Shown piece after piece: positions 44,643-53,894 of a stretch of DNA of 64,000 nt (position 1 is its first letter; each line of letters begins with the position of its first letter). The DNA is from Acidithiobacillus sp. HP-2. GTDB lineage: Bacteria; Pseudomonadota; Gammaproteobacteria; Acidithiobacillales; Acidithiobacillaceae. The stretch spans positions 1 through 64,000 of the forward strand of contig NZ_JACKZA010000004.1 of the NCBI RefSeq assembly GCF_015100155.1, in the 5' to 3' direction. Both the position numbers and the translations under genes were made by a program. The notes beneath the pieces are model-generated. The model did no database searches and was not told where the DNA came from. It saw only the letters and a program-made list of their open reading frames with translations.

Positions 44643-47139
44643 CACGTAACACCGCCGGGCTGTTGCGCAGGGCGCGATGTCCCGCAAGGATCATGGTGCT
44701 TGTGCTTGCTATCCATAAAATCATGCTGAGTATTCCCAATAATAACCAGGGTGGCTGAAAACCCATGTGCCAGTGAAAAGATTGCGGATTGACCACTGCA
44801 ATCAAAATCACGCTGATGGCAATGCCCAGGCTGCCACCGATGATAATACCGGCGAATGAAAGCATACTGCCCTCGGCAAAAAGCAGGGCCAGCAGGTCAC
44901 GATGGCGCAGCCCCAGATGCCGGAGCATGGCAAATTCGTTGCGGCGCATCAGGGTCTGCGCACCAAAGCCACTGCTTACTCCAAGCAGGCCAATAATCAT
45001 GGCTACGGCTTCCAGCGCATAAGTTGCGGCAAAACTCTGATTGAAAATCTGCAGACTACGGTGGCGAATTTCCCGGGGTGTGGCAATCAGCAGTTGCCGA
45101 CTTTTCGCGATGCTTTGATGCAACTGCACGAGCGCGGCAGAGACTGGCACATGCGGTTGTAACCAGAGTGCTACGCCATTGATGCCTTTATCATGGGACC
45201 ACTGTTGATATTCCTGTAACGGGATGGAAATGGATCCTTGCTGATAGGCGTAGTCGCGATAAATACCGGCAATGCTGACGGTCCGAAGCTGTCCGCCCAG
45301 AGGAATCCGGATGTTCTGGCCTGGATGCCAGGCACTGATGCCAGCCAGAATATCCGAAATCCATACGGGCGGTGCTTTCAGCGTATGAAGAGGAACAGAC
45401 CGGAGTATTTGCAGTTCCCGACCGGGGTCTTGCAGGTTCATACCGCGCGCCAGCAACATGATGGGAGGATGACCCGGTAATAAATTCAATGGAATGCGGC
45501 GCAACGGTGAACAATGGCGAACATCTGGAAGCGTGCACAGGGATTGTGCGGTTCCGGAAGCGAGTAATGCGTCCTGATTGCTTCCCGCCTGCACATACAA
45601 ATCAGCCCGCAGGATGTCACCAAGCCAGTTGGCCACTGAATCACGAAACGAGCCGACCATAATGGCCATGGCTACCACCAGACTGAAGGCTACCACGACG
45701 GCGGCCAGGCTTTGCGCAGCACGCCCCGGAGCGCCCCGTAATTGCAGCAGGGCCAGGCGCCAGAGACTGCTTTCAGGTAAGGGGATTAACTGGACGATAA
45801 GGCGCAGCAATGGAGCCAGCAGGAAGAGCAGGGCAAACAGCAGACAGGCAATAGCGCCATAAGCCAGATAGGGAATGCCATGAATGGCAGGGGCCATGGC
45901 CCCTGCCAGCGCCATAATCAACAGCAGAAAGCCGATGCGTGGATGTTGGCGATGGAGATGACTTTGTTCTTCTGCGCCGGCACGCAGAGCCTGGGCCGGA
46001 ATGGCGCGACTGGTTTCCCATGCGGGTAAAAAGGCGCCTATCAGTGCGGCGCCCATTCCAGCTGCAAAAAATATACTCATGAGTAAGGGATGCCAATGTA
46101 ATTGCAGGGCAGCGCTACTGAAATATCCTGCGCCCAAATCTCCGCCAAGATGCACCAGCGCCAATCCGGCGGTCATAACCCCCAGTGGTAATCCGAGAAG
46201 TGCACCGGGCACACCGAGCACTACGCCCTGCAGCATGACCGCCATAATGATTTCGCGCCGACGCAAACCCATTACCCGCAAAAGCGCCAGTTGCTGGCGC
46301 TGGCGCACGACCCCCATGGCGAGGGTGGCATACACCAGAAACGCCCCGGTAAATAACGCCACCAGAGAGAGTACCAGCAGATTGACGCGATAGGCTCTTG
46401 AAGCATCTGCCGCTACCCGACCCTGCTGGGCGGGACTTTCGAGAACCGCTCCGGGGGGCAGTAGTGGCCGCCACTGCTTTTCAAAAGCCTGATTGCTGAT
46501 TCCGGGTTGCAGGCGCAAATCGACCTGATTGATTTCATGTCCACGGCCCCATAACCATTGCACCGCAGCAATATCCATGACACCCATTACTCCTACGCCC
46601 GGAACATCAGGAAGGGTGCCGATCACCCTGAGGCGGCGCGGTATTCCGTCCGCATTGACGGTAATGAAATCGCCTGTGTGAACATTCAACTTCTGCATAG
46701 CCGGGGAACTCAGGGTAATATTCAGCGGGTCCAGCAGGGCCAGCGGGCTGCGCAGATTCAGGGGGATCAGGGGTTGCCCCATCCTGGCGGCCTGAAAGGC
46801 ATCGATTCCCAGAATCTGAAGGGGCTGTTGTTGTGCGGGTTGAATGAGGGGCGCCTGCAAATGGATTTCGGGCGCCGCTACCGCTACGTTGGGTGCCATG
46901 CTCAGACGTGCATACCAGGCGTTATTAAAACCAGGACCCGGAGCGCTGAGGGTCAGATCTGCCTGACCCGCCATATGGCGAAGCCCCGCCGAAAAATCAC
47001 TGACCGCCTGCACATTGATGAGCGCAATGGCCAATCCCAAAGCCACCCCCAAGGCAATGCCGATCATGGCCAGAACGGTAGCACCCGGACGTTGTCGCAG
47101 GGGGCGCCAGACTGCAGCCCGCCAGGGAATACGCATCAT
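44635..47139 (-). CDS. FtsX-like ABC transporter permease (large, two-module)
   Basis: About 834 residues. It has an N-terminal helix (VLAMIGIALGVALGLAIALI), a large periplasmic region, an FtsX helix bundle (LLVLSLVALFTGAFLVYATL), a second periplasmic part, and a last FtsX bundle, which is the layout of MacB/LolC-like mechanotransmission permeases of the YbbP type. The start is ATG at 47139, overlapping the ATPase stop (TGATG), with a GTG just before as alternative. With the ATPase and AttH it should form an envelope lipoprotein or lipid exporter. Confidence 0.88.
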   Translation of the reverse strand: MMRIPWRAAVWRPLRQRPGATVLAMIGIALGVALGLAIALINVQAVSDFSAGLRHMAGQADLTLSAPGPGFNNAWYARLSMAPNVAVAAPEIHLQAPLIQPAQQQPLQILGIDAFQAARMGQPLIPLNLRSPLALLDPLNITLSSPAMQKLNVHTGDFITVNADGIPRRLRVIGTLPDVPGVGVMGVMDIAAVQWLWGRGHEINQVDLRLQPGISNQAFEKQWRPLLPPGAVLESPAQQGRVAADASRAYRVNLLVLSLVALFTGAFLVYATLAMGVVRQRQQLALLRVMGLRRREIIMAVMLQGVVLGVPGALLGLPLGVMTAGLALVHLGGDLGAGYFSSAALQLHWHPLLMSIFFAAGMGAALIGAFLPAWETSRAIPAQALRAGAEEQSHLHRQHPRIGFLLLIMALAGAMAPAIHGIPYLAYGAIACLLFALLFLLAPLLRLIVQLIPLPESSLWRLALLQLRGAPGRAAQSLAAVVVAFSLVVAMAIMVGSFRDSVANWLGDILRADLYVQAGSNQDALLASGTAQSLCTLPDVRHCSPLRRIPLNLLPGHPPIMLLARGMNLQDPGRELQILRSVPLHTLKAPPVWISDILAGISAWHPGQNIRIPLGGQLRTVSIAGIYRDYAYQQGSISIPLQEYQQWSHDKGINGVALWLQPHVPVSAALVQLHQSIAKSRQLLIATPREIRHRSLQIFNQSFAATYALEAVAMIIGLLGVSSGFGAQTLMRRNEFAMLRHLGLRHRDLLALLFAEGSMLSFAGIIIGGSLGIAISVILIAVVNPQSFHWHMGFQPPWLLLGILSMILWIASTSTMILAGHRALRNSPAVLRDD

Positions 47140-47828
47140 CACAGGGGGTGAAATCCCTGGGCATCAAAGTGCAGTTTGCGCTGTGCCTGGTTGGCTGCGG
47201 CCTCAGAATGGGTGACCAGCAGTACGGCCGGCCCTTCCGCTTCCAGCGCGGTGTAGAGCAAATTCATGACCGATTCGGCGGATTCTGCATCCAGACTGCC
47301 TGTTGGTTCATCAGCCAGAATCATGGAAGGACGATGCACAATCGCCCGGGCAACGGCGACTCTTTGCATTTCGCCTCCGGAAAGCTCCCTGGGCCAGGCC
47401 TGCAGCCTTCCGTCAATACCCAACTGTTCGGCAAGGTGCTGAATACGCCGGGGAAGGTCCTTGCGTGGCAGACCATTGAGACGCCAGGGCAGCGCGATAT
47501 TTTCAGTAACATTCAATTGCGGAATCAGGTGAAAAGCCTGAAACACAAAACCCATATGACGGCGGCGGAGCAGGGTGCGGCTGTCATCATCCATGGTGTT
47601 GAGTGCCTGATTCCGAAAATGCATTTGTCCGCCATCCGGTCGTTCCAGGCCAGCGATAATGTGCAGAAGGGTGCTCTTGCCGACGCCGCTTTCTCCCATG
47701 ATGGCCACAAAATCTCCCGAACTCACCTCCAAATTAGCTTCACGGAACAACCATTTGTCATTATTGCCGGGGAGTCGTTTGGCTAAATCCTTCAAGACCA
47801 GAAGTGCGGTCACTGGAATTTTCTCCAT
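47139..47828 (-). CDS. LolD/MacB-type ABC transporter ATP-binding protein
   Basis: 229 residues. Walker [21 protein letters not shown], signature [16 protein letters not shown], Walker [17 protein letters not shown]-loop VLLVTHSE. It belongs to the lipoprotein-release ATPases that energise FtsX-type permeases. Start at 47828 (MEKIPVT). First gene of the three-gene operon; 5' end close to the divergent tRNA-Ser promoter. Confidence 0.92.
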   Translation of the reverse strand: MEKIPVTALLVLKDLAKRLPGNNDKWLFREANLEVSSGDFVAIMGESGVGKSTLLHIIAGLERPDGGQMHFRNQALNTMDDDSRTLLRRRHMGFVFQAFHLIPQLNVTENIALPWRLNGLPRKDLPRRIQHLAEQLGIDGRLQAWPRELSGGEMQRVAVARAIVHRPSMILADEPTGSLDAESAESVMNLLYTALEAEGPAVLLVTHSEAAANQAQRKLHFDAQGFHPL

Positions 47829-47912
47829 TGTCAGGGACAAATAAGTTACCACAAGCTAGTGGAATAGTTGTCAGACGCTCAAAATCCGGGAAAATTCGTT
47901 TGTCTGTAGACT

Positions 47913-47942
47913 TTGACCTCAGACCAGACAACAGGGTATTAT
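47913..47942 (+). promoter_or_regulatory. Promoter for tRNA-Ser
   Basis: TTGACC (47913-47918) and TATTAT (47937-47942) with an 18-bp spacer. The -10 ends 9 bp before the mature tRNA 5' end. Confidence 0.65.
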
Positions 47943-47951
47943 CCGCCTACC

Positions 47952-48044
47952 GGAGAGATGGCCGAGCGGCTGAAGGCGCTCCCCTGCTAAGGGAGTATGG
48001 GGCTAAACACTCCATCGAGGGTTCGAATCCCTCTCTCTCCGCCA
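47952..48044 (+). tRNA. tRNA-Ser(GCU)
   Basis: A 93-nt class II tRNA. Acceptor GGAGAGA/TCTCTCC, D-loop region GCCGAGCGGCTGAAGG, anticodon stem CTCCC/GGGAG with loop CTGCTAA giving anticodon GCT, long variable arm, T-arm GGGTTCGAATCCC, encoded discriminator G and CCA. It reads AGC/AGU codons. Remodelled sequence follows it. Confidence 0.95.
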
Positions 48045-48056
48045 CACATTGCTAAT

Positions 48057-48087
48057 AGGCCCCTGATTTTGAGGGGCTTTAATTTTT
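48057..48087 (+). terminator. Intrinsic terminator after tRNA-Ser
   Basis: AGGCCCCT pairs with AGGGGCTT around a 7-nt loop (one G-U pair), followed by TAATTTTT. It lies 12 bp downstream of the CCA end. Confidence 0.8.
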
Positions 48088-48115
48088 CCAGTTTGACCGC
48101 GTCTTTCTTTTTGTC

Positions 48116-48211
48116 TTACTTTGGGTTTTCGGTCTGGCGATACCGTAGCAGCAACCGGTTGGCCGCTTCCCGCGCTTTGTAGATCGTTTTGTAACAAGGT
48201 GAGTAGTGCAT
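48116..48211 (-). CDS. Possible 31-residue small protein with a strong ribosome binding site
   Basis: ATG at 48211 preceded by AAGGAGG with 7-nt spacing, encoding MHYSPCYKTIYKAREAANRL and 11 more residues, ending at TAA 48116-48118. Basic and helical, unknown family. Its strong initiation site and distinct amino-acid usage argue for a real gene; overlapping frames look like noise. Confidence 0.45.
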   Translation of the reverse strand: MHYSPCYKTIYKAREAANRLLLRYRQTENPK

Positions 48212-48402
48212 GATCAAGCCTCCTTGTTTGTGTTCGGCGCATTGATATGGTGCTGCAACTGGCAAACAGGCAAATCAAAGCCCCAGTGCCGAATTCTTCA
48301 TTGAACGGAAGCCGCCATAAATTGTCTACTGGACGATAGATATCCACCTTTTTTTCTACCAATAGTGCCAATGGGTTCAACCTGGAAAGCAGCAGATATA
48401 TT

Positions 48403-48522
48403 ATGAGCGAAGATTCGCATTATGCCGAAGCTCGGGCATTACTCAGACTTCTTTTGATCAGTGGCGCCATAACATTGAGTAGCGCTGCCATCTTGGTAGT
48501 GGCATGGTGGTGCTGGAAGTAA
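48403..48522 (+). CDS. Possible 39-residue single-span membrane protein
   Basis: MSEDSHYAEARALLRLLLIS, then 19 residues ending VVAWWCWK, with one hydrophobic helix from about residue 13 to 35. ATG at 48403, no strong ribosome binding site. No family known. It could be a stand-alone membrane peptide or a remnant. Confidence 0.35.
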   Translation: MSEDSHYAEARALLRLLLISGAITLSSAAILVVAWWCWK

Positions 48523-48542
48523 AATCACAGCTTGTTATGCTT

Positions 48543-48884
48543 TCATCCGCGCCCACGCATCCACAATGGCTCCAGCGATTCACCCGGAGATTGGTGATCT
48601 GCATCATCAGCCCAGGCCCAATCCCGATTAAATTGCGCCTGCAGCTCGGTTACCGGTCGGCCATTCAGCAATAATCCCATTTCCCGATTAGCGCGGCTTC
48701 ATGTCGTAAGGGTTACCTCGATAATCACTCGCACATCCACACCGCGCGCATGGGCGGCTTTCAATGCCTGGAGAATAGGGCGGTCAGAGAGATGATAGAC
48801 CCCGACGCTGACTGCGTGATGGGCCGATTGTATAAGCTGCACAATCGGTGCAGATCCAGCATGGGGTTCAACATAAAGAGGCAC
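48543..48884 (-). pseudogene. Phospholipase-D-like protein, internally deleted
   Basis: The 5' piece starts with GTG at 48884 (MPLYVEPHAGSAPIVQLIQS...) and contains the PLD-like region before the first HKD motif (ALKAAHARGVDVRVIIE), then hits a stop near 48699. The 3' piece, in another frame (about 48543-48690), has NREMGLLLNGRPVTELQAQF followed by the DW that follows the second HKD motif. Both catalytic HKD motifs are gone, so the middle has been deleted. Start overlaps the upstream zinc-ribbon gene stop by 1 nt, suggesting an original operon. Confidence 0.75.
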
Positions 48885-49138
48885 TAAAGCCCGCCATGAT
48901 ACTTGAATGACATTTCACTACACTGTGGGCAGACAAAGACCTGAACCTTCAGCTTTTTCTCGAAGGCCTCTTCACCATCGTCGGCCATCTGCCCGGCGAT
49001 CATGCCAAAAGCGGCGCCACCCAGACCCGTTAAGCCCCCCATACGAATGCCATGCGCTCCCATATCCTGCATGGGTGTCTGACAGCATGGGCAAGTGGCG
49101 TTTTGCTGTTCCTGGGGTTTTTCTCCAAATCCAAACAT
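48884..49138 (-). CDS. Zinc-ribbon hypothetical protein
   Basis: 84 residues with two CxxC pairs (ATCPCCQTPM; FVCPQCSEM) enclosing a Gly-rich spacer (GIRMGGLTGLGGAAFGMI). The first pair binds zinc with the second at the C-terminus. Function unknown. It lies at the end of the tRNA-Ser patch, with the PLD pseudogene overlapping downstream. Confidence 0.6.
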   Translation of the reverse strand: MFGFGEKPQEQQNATCPCCQTPMQDMGAHGIRMGGLTGLGGAAFGMIAGQMADDGEEAFEKKLKVQVFVCPQCSEMSFKYHGGL

Positions 49139-49463
49139 GATATTGCTCCTTTTTTGCTAGTCTGCGGAAAAGTGTCGGTAATCGGGATATGAATTTTGAT
49201 GGCAATTCATGGCTATGGCTTGACCATAACTTGATTCTACTGCAGTATTGCTGATTACAATCCTTTGTAATGCAGATGTCCAGAAACTTGCTACTTGCAT
49301 ACCGTTTATATCGTGCTATTCTTTCACACACCTTCAATTTGAAAGAAGATCAAACCTGCCAGCGCCGTCCGGTGCCTAGAGTTTGGGATTATCCCATATG
49401 AAAAACACTAAATGACCTCCACCCAAAGCGCTGTAACAATCTGAGACAGAGGAGCTATCTCCC
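49139..49463. other. Intergenic region before trxA
   Basis: 325 bases, moderately AT-rich. A candidate promoter TTGCAT (49295-49300) and TATTCT (49317-49322), 16-bp spacer, points toward trxA-rho, leaving a leader of about 130 nt. A short perfect inverted repeat TGGGA-TTA-TCCCA lies at 49384-49396. No gene is seen. Confidence 0.4.
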
Positions 49464-49790
49464 ATGAGCGATGCTATTACGTATGTGTCTGATGACAGTT
49501 TCGAAACCGATGTACTGCAATGTTCCAAGCCGGTTCTGGTTGATTTTTGGGCTGAGTGGTGCGGCCCCTGCAAAATGATTGCACCCATTCTTGAAGAAGT
49601 TGCCGTTGAATATGCTGATAAATTACAAATTGCCAAATTCAATATCGACGAAAATCCCAATACCCCCCCTCAGTACGGTATCCGTGGTATTCCCACCTTG
49701 TTGCTGTTCAAAAATGGAAAACTGGAAGCAACGAAAGTCGGAGCCTTGAGTAAAGCCCAGCTGACGGCATTTCTGGATAGCCAACTTTGA
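49464..49790 (+). CDS. trxA: Thioredoxin
   Basis: 108 residues, cytosolic protein disulfide reductase. Active site WCGPCK in [18 protein letters not shown], cis-Pro loop [15 protein letters not shown] upstream of the ATG. Its stop is next to rho; trxA-rho is a common proteobacterial pair. Confidence 0.97.
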   Translation: MSDAITYVSDDSFETDVLQCSKPVLVDFWAEWCGPCKMIAPILEEVAVEYADKLQIAKFNIDENPNTPPQYGIRGIPTLLLFKNGKLEATKVGALSKAQLTAFLDSQL

Positions 49791-49903
49791 ATACACCACG
49801 TCCCCGCCGTAAATCACCCCGTACACCCAAGTCTTTTCCCAATGAAGATATTCTTCTTGAAGAAGAAGAGACTCTGCTGATGCCAAATCCTGGCGCTACA
49901 GCC

Positions 49904-51160
49904 ATGAACCTGACAGATTTAAAAAGGAAAACAGCTGCTGAGTTGGCCGTTATCTGTCAGGAAATGGGGTTGGACGGTACCGCTCGTCAGAAAAAGCAGG
50001 AAATCATTTTCAATATCCTGAAGGCGCATGCCCGTAATGGCGATGCTATTTATGGCGAGGGCGTACTGGAAATTTTGCAGGATGGCTTTGGTTTTCTGCG
50101 TGCAGCTTCCGGATCATACATGGCTGGACCTGATGATATTTATGTTTCTCCTTCGCAAATCCGTCGTTTTCACCTGCAGACGGGTGATACGGTGTCCGGG
50201 CAAATTCGCCCCCCCAAGGAAGGTGAGCGTTATTTTGCCCTCCTTAAAGTGGAGAGCATTAATTTTGAATCGCCTGAAGCGACCCGCAACAAGGTCAATT
50301 TTGATGATTTGACCCCCCTGTTTCCCGATGAACCTTTGCGTCTGGAATATGATGCTGTGGCTTACGGTGAAGTGGCGCCACGCATTATTGACCTGGTTTC
50401 GCCCATTGGTAAGGGGCAGCGTGGTTTGATTGTGGCGCCCCCCAAAACCGGTAAAACCGTATTACTCCAGCAAATTGCCCACGCTATTACTGCCAATCAT
50501 CCTGAATGCTATTTGATTGTGCTGCTGATTGATGAACGCCCGGAAGAAGTGACCGATATGCAACGCTCGGTGAAAGGCGAGGTGGTTTCCTCAACTTTTG
50601 ATGAGCCCGCAACCCGGCATACCCAGGTTGCTGAAATTGTTCTTGAAAAAGCCAAGCGACTGGTAGAGCACAAGCACGATGTGGTAATTCTGCTCGATTC
50701 CATTACACGCTTGGCCAGGGCCTTCAATACGGTTGTTCCATCTTCCGGCAAGGTGTTGACGGGTGGTGTTGATGCCAATGCCCTGCAGAAGCCCAAACGC
50801 TTTTTTGGCGCCGCCCGAAATATTGAAGAGGGTGGTAGTCTGACCATTATCGCTACGGCTTTGGTGGAAACCGGTTCGAAAATGGACGAAGTGATTTTTG
50901 AGGAGTTCAAGGGCACTGGTAATATGGAAGTCCATCTGGATCGCCGTCTGGCCGAGAAGCGCACTTATCCGGCCATCAATCTCAACAAATCCGGAACCCG
51001 TCGGGAAGAATTGCTGGTACCTGCTGATTTGCTCAGCAAAATGTGGGTATTGCGCAAGTTGCTGGCACCTATGGATTCTTTGGAGTCCATGGAGTTTCTG
51101 CTCGACAAGGTGCGAGCCACCAAAAACAATGCGGAATTTTTTGATTCCATGAATCGCTGA
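49904..51160 (+). CDS. rho: Transcription termination factor Rho
   Basis: 418 residues from [16 protein letters not shown], the family's normal N-terminus. Rho N-domain, cold-shock RNA-binding domain with [18 protein letters not shown], ATPase P-loop [15 protein letters not shown], and [14 protein letters not shown]. The frame stays open upstream to a TTG at 49787 next to the trxA stop (39 extra residues, Arg/Pro- then Glu-rich); an intermediate ATG is at 49880. The best start is not decided by ribosome binding sites. Confidence 0.93.
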   Translation: MNLTDLKRKTAAELAVICQEMGLDGTARQKKQEIIFNILKAHARNGDAIYGEGVLEILQDGFGFLRAASGSYMAGPDDIYVSPSQIRRFHLQTGDTVSGQIRPPKEGERYFALLKVESINFESPEATRNKVNFDDLTPLFPDEPLRLEYDAVAYGEVAPRIIDLVSPIGKGQRGLIVAPPKTGKTVLLQQIAHAITANHPECYLIVLLIDERPEEVTDMQRSVKGEVVSSTFDEPATRHTQVAEIVLEKAKRLVEHKHDVVILLDSITRLARAFNTVVPSSGKVLTGGVDANALQKPKRFFGAARNIEEGGSLTIIATALVETGSKMDEVIFEEFKGTGNMEVHLDRRLAEKRTYPAINLNKSGTRREELLVPADLLSKMWVLRKLLAPMDSLESMEFLLDKVRATKNNAEFFDSMNR

Positions 51161-51168
51161 GGATTGGC

Positions 51169-51197
51169 TGGACGTTTGCCCCCTCTATCCCTATAAT
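51169..51197 (+). promoter_or_regulatory. Promoter of rpmE
   Basis: TGGACG (51169-51174) and consensus TATAAT (51192-51197) with a 17-bp spacer, 37 bp before the rpmE start. Confidence 0.55.
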
Positions 51198-51234
51198 TCG
51201 CCACTTTGTATTCAGGCCCGAGAGTAGCTCAACT

Positions 51235-51441
51235 ATGAAATCCGAAATTCATCCCAAGTACGAAGAAATCACTGTGACCTGCAGTTGTGGAAATGTGTTT
51301 AAAACCCGTTCTACGGCCAATCGTGATCTTCACATTGATCTTTGTTCCGAATGCCATCCTTTTTATACCGGCAAGCAGCGCAATGTTTCTGCTGCTGGTC
51401 AGGTTGAGAAGTTCCGCAAGCGTTACGGCGGCGGTCAGTAA
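51235..51441 (+). CDS. rpmE: 50S ribosomal protein L31
   Basis: 68 residues. The zinc-binding form: CSCGNVF and [10 protein letters not shown] hold the metal. A bridge protein between ribosomal subunits. Own promoter; followed 6 nt later by the malic enzyme gene. Confidence 0.97.
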   Translation: MKSEIHPKYEEITVTCSCGNVFKTRSTANRDLHIDLCSECHPFYTGKQRNVSAAGQVEKFRKRYGGGQ

Positions 51442-51447
51442 GTATCC

Positions 51448-52686
51448 ATGGAACAGACTGAAGCCCAGGCAGAATTGCGACGGCGGGCGCTGGATTACCA
51501 CGCCCAAAGTCCTGCCGGTAAACTTGCAGTCATACCCTGCAAACCCTGCAAAAGCCCGGATGATTTGTCTCTTGCCTATACCCCTGGCGTAGCGGCACCC
51601 GTACGGGAAATTGCTGCTGATCCGGAAAAAGCCTACGACTATACGGGCAAGGGTAATCTGGTTGCCGTAGTCAGCAATGGTACGGCGGTTCTTGGACTGG
51701 GTAATGTCGGGACACTGGCGGGTAAGCCGGTCATGGAAGGCAAGGCTTTGCTTTTCAAGCATTTTGCGGACATCAATGCCTTTGATATTGAAGTACAGGT
51801 CCGCGATGCGGAGCACTTGATTGATGTGGTGGCGGCGATTGCCCCGGGTTTCGGCGGCATCAACCTGGAAGATATTGCGGCGCCCATGTGTTTTCAGGTG
51901 GAAGAAGCCCTGCAAAAAATGCTCGATATTCCGGTTCTTCACGATGATCAGCATGGTACTGCCGTTATTGTGGCTGCTGCTTTGCAAAATGCACTCGAAT
52001 TGCAGGGTAAGGTCTTTAAGAGCGTCAAAGTGGCCATTGTCGGAGCGGGTGCGGCGGGGCTGGCCATTGCAAAAATGCTGCGCGCTCTTGGGGTCGAGGC
52101 GGTGTATTTGAGTGATGTGCATGGCGTGCTGCATGCAGGCCGCAGCGACCTGACTCACTGGCACCAGCCCTTTGCTACAGCACCTGCGCACTGGACCTTG
52201 ATGGATATGCTGGCGGATGCCGATGTGGTCATCGGCGTTTCGGTACGTGGTGCCATTCCCGAAGCGGCTTTGTCCGGACTGGCTGCAAAGCCGGTGATAT
52301 TTGCTCTGGCGAATCCTGACCCGGAAATTGATCCCGTTGCCGTAAAACGCTTGCGTCCAGATGCCATCATGGCGACCGGGCGTTCGGATATGCCCAATCA
52401 GGTGAATAATGTCCTGGGTTTTCCGTTTTTATTTCGGGGTGCCCTGGATTGTCGCGCAAGTCAGATTAATCAGGAAATGCTGCTGGCCGCTGTCGATGCG
52501 CTGGCGCGTTTGGCCCGGGAGCCCGTTCCTGAAGAAGTTCAACAAGCCTATGGTTTTTCAGGGACTGACGGACTGAGCTTTGGGCCTGAATATTTCATTC
52601 CCAAGCCCCTCGACCCGCGTTTGCGGCAATGGGTGGCGGGTGCTGTCAGTGCAGCCGCGCGGGAAAGCGGCGTTTCCCGGCTCTAG
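51448..52686 (+). CDS. Malic enzyme (NAD(P)-dependent)
   Basis: 412 residues. Oxidative decarboxylation of malate to pyruvate. N-terminal [40 protein letters not shown], the substrate loop [31 protein letters not shown] and NAD-binding [18 protein letters not shown] short (MaeB N-domain) form without the phosphotransacetylase tail found in E. coli MaeB. Six nt after rpmE and probably co-transcribed. Confidence 0.93.
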   Translation: MEQTEAQAELRRRALDYHAQSPAGKLAVIPCKPCKSPDDLSLAYTPGVAAPVREIAADPEKAYDYTGKGNLVAVVSNGTAVLGLGNVGTLAGKPVMEGKALLFKHFADINAFDIEVQVRDAEHLIDVVAAIAPGFGGINLEDIAAPMCFQVEEALQKMLDIPVLHDDQHGTAVIVAAALQNALELQGKVFKSVKVAIVGAGAAGLAIAKMLRALGVEAVYLSDVHGVLHAGRSDLTHWHQPFATAPAHWTLMDMLADADVVIGVSVRGAIPEAALSGLAAKPVIFALANPDPEIDPVAVKRLRPDAIMATGRSDMPNQVNNVLGFPFLFRGALDCRASQINQEMLLAAVDALARLAREPVPEEVQQAYGFSGTDGLSFGPEYFIPKPLDPRLRQWVAGAVSAAARESGVSRL

Positions 52687-52692
52687 GTAAGC

Positions 52693-53744
52693 ATGCGCCT
52701 CGCGGATCTGACGGTTCGCGAATTGCGACTTGCCCTCGGGCAACTTCTCGCAGCGATTGTTTTTTTTGCATTAGTCTGGAAAATCCTCGCACCTTTTCTG
52801 CCCGCCATTGTCTGGGCCGCTATTCTGGTTTATGCAATCTGGCCTTTGTCTGCGCCTCTGCGCCGTCACTGGCCACCCCTGCTGGCCGCTTGCGGGGCGA
52901 CATTCATGCTGGCGCTGATTTTCATTCTCCCTGTTCTGTTTCTTAGCATGACTCTGGGCACAGAATTGCATCATGTGCTGACAGAACTCAGCCAGCTGGA
53001 TGCCCATACCCTGATAAGCACTCAATGGAGTCATAACGGCTGGATAAAGAATTTGCTTGATCAAATACCGCCTTCCTGGAAAGCGCAGTTTCGGCCGGGG
53101 GCTTTGTCTCTAGATTTGTCCGTCTGGGCGGGGCGCATCGGGATGCTGGCAGGTGGGGTTGGCCGCTTTGCGGCCCTGCTGATGCTGGTCCTCATTACGG
53201 CATTTTTCTTTTATCGCTACGGACTGGAACTGCTTGATCAACTGCGGCGTATGGTCCATCAGGTGCTGGGTCAGCGGGGTGATAGCTATCTGCAAACAGT
53301 GGCCAGCACCATCCGCGCCGTCATTTACGGAATTCTGGCGACCGCCCTGGCCCAGGGTGCCCTTGCGGGATTGGGCTATTGGGCAGCAGGATTGCCCGCC
53401 CCGGTGCTGCTGGCCGTCGTAACGCTGTTATTTTCTTTTTTACCATTTGGTACACCCCTGGTGTGGGGGCTGCCAGTATCTGGCTGCTGGTTCATGGACA
53501 AATTGCTGCGGGTGTGGGGTTGGCACTCTGGGGGGCTCTGGTGGTGAGCTGGATTGATAATCTGATCCGGCCACTGGTGATTTCCAGCGCGGTGCATATC
53601 CCGTTTTTGCTGGTGCTATTTGGTGTGCTGGGCGGAATCCTGACATTTGGTCTGCTTGGATTATTTCTGGGGCCGGTTATCCTCGCCGTCCTGCTCGCCA
53701 TCTGGCGGGAATGGTTGCAACCCGCTCAGTCTGCTGAAACCTGA
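52693..53744 (+). pseudogene. AI-2E/PerM-family permease interrupted by a frameshift
   Basis: An integral membrane protein of the AI-2E transporter family (about 350 residues). The first frame runs to 53547 but loses homology after LFSFLPFGTPLVWG; the remaining family sequence (AASIWLLVHGQIAAGVGLAL; WIDNLIRPLVISSAVHIPFL) continues in the -1 frame to 53744. The switch is at the G-tract 53465-53469: restoring one G (GGG GCT GCC) gives a continuous protein. It is either a real loss, a phase-variable tract, programmed frameshifting, or a base-calling error. It follows maeB by 6 nt. Confidence 0.85.
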
Positions 53745-53763
53745 ACTTCTGAGGTGGGACAGC

Positions 53764-53792
53764 TTGGCCTGTCGGGCGCTTGGTTCTATACT
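53764..53792 (+). promoter_or_regulatory. Promoter of ilvD
   Basis: TTGGCC (53764-53769) and TATACT (53787-53792) with a 17-bp spacer. The leader to the ATG at 53895 is about 95 nt and contains a hairpin with GGCCG/CGGCC and CGT/ACG arms at 53849-53870, without a T-run. Confidence 0.55.
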
Positions 53793-53894
53793 CGTCAGAC
53801 CAACCAGACGGTCGGCCATAATGTTTCCTGGCCGTCGCTCCGCTTTCAGGCCGCGTTAAAAACGTCGGCCTCCTGAATACAGCACGAGGTTTAC

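Noticed and set aside
48003-48380. A 125-codon frame antisense to tRNA-Ser and the small ORF
   Set aside because: It runs through the tRNA; it has no ribosome binding site and its C-terminus is the tRNA complement.
53821-53859. Attenuation leader peptide for ilvD (MFPGRRSAFRPR)
   Set aside because: It lacks branched-chain codons and no terminator follows.
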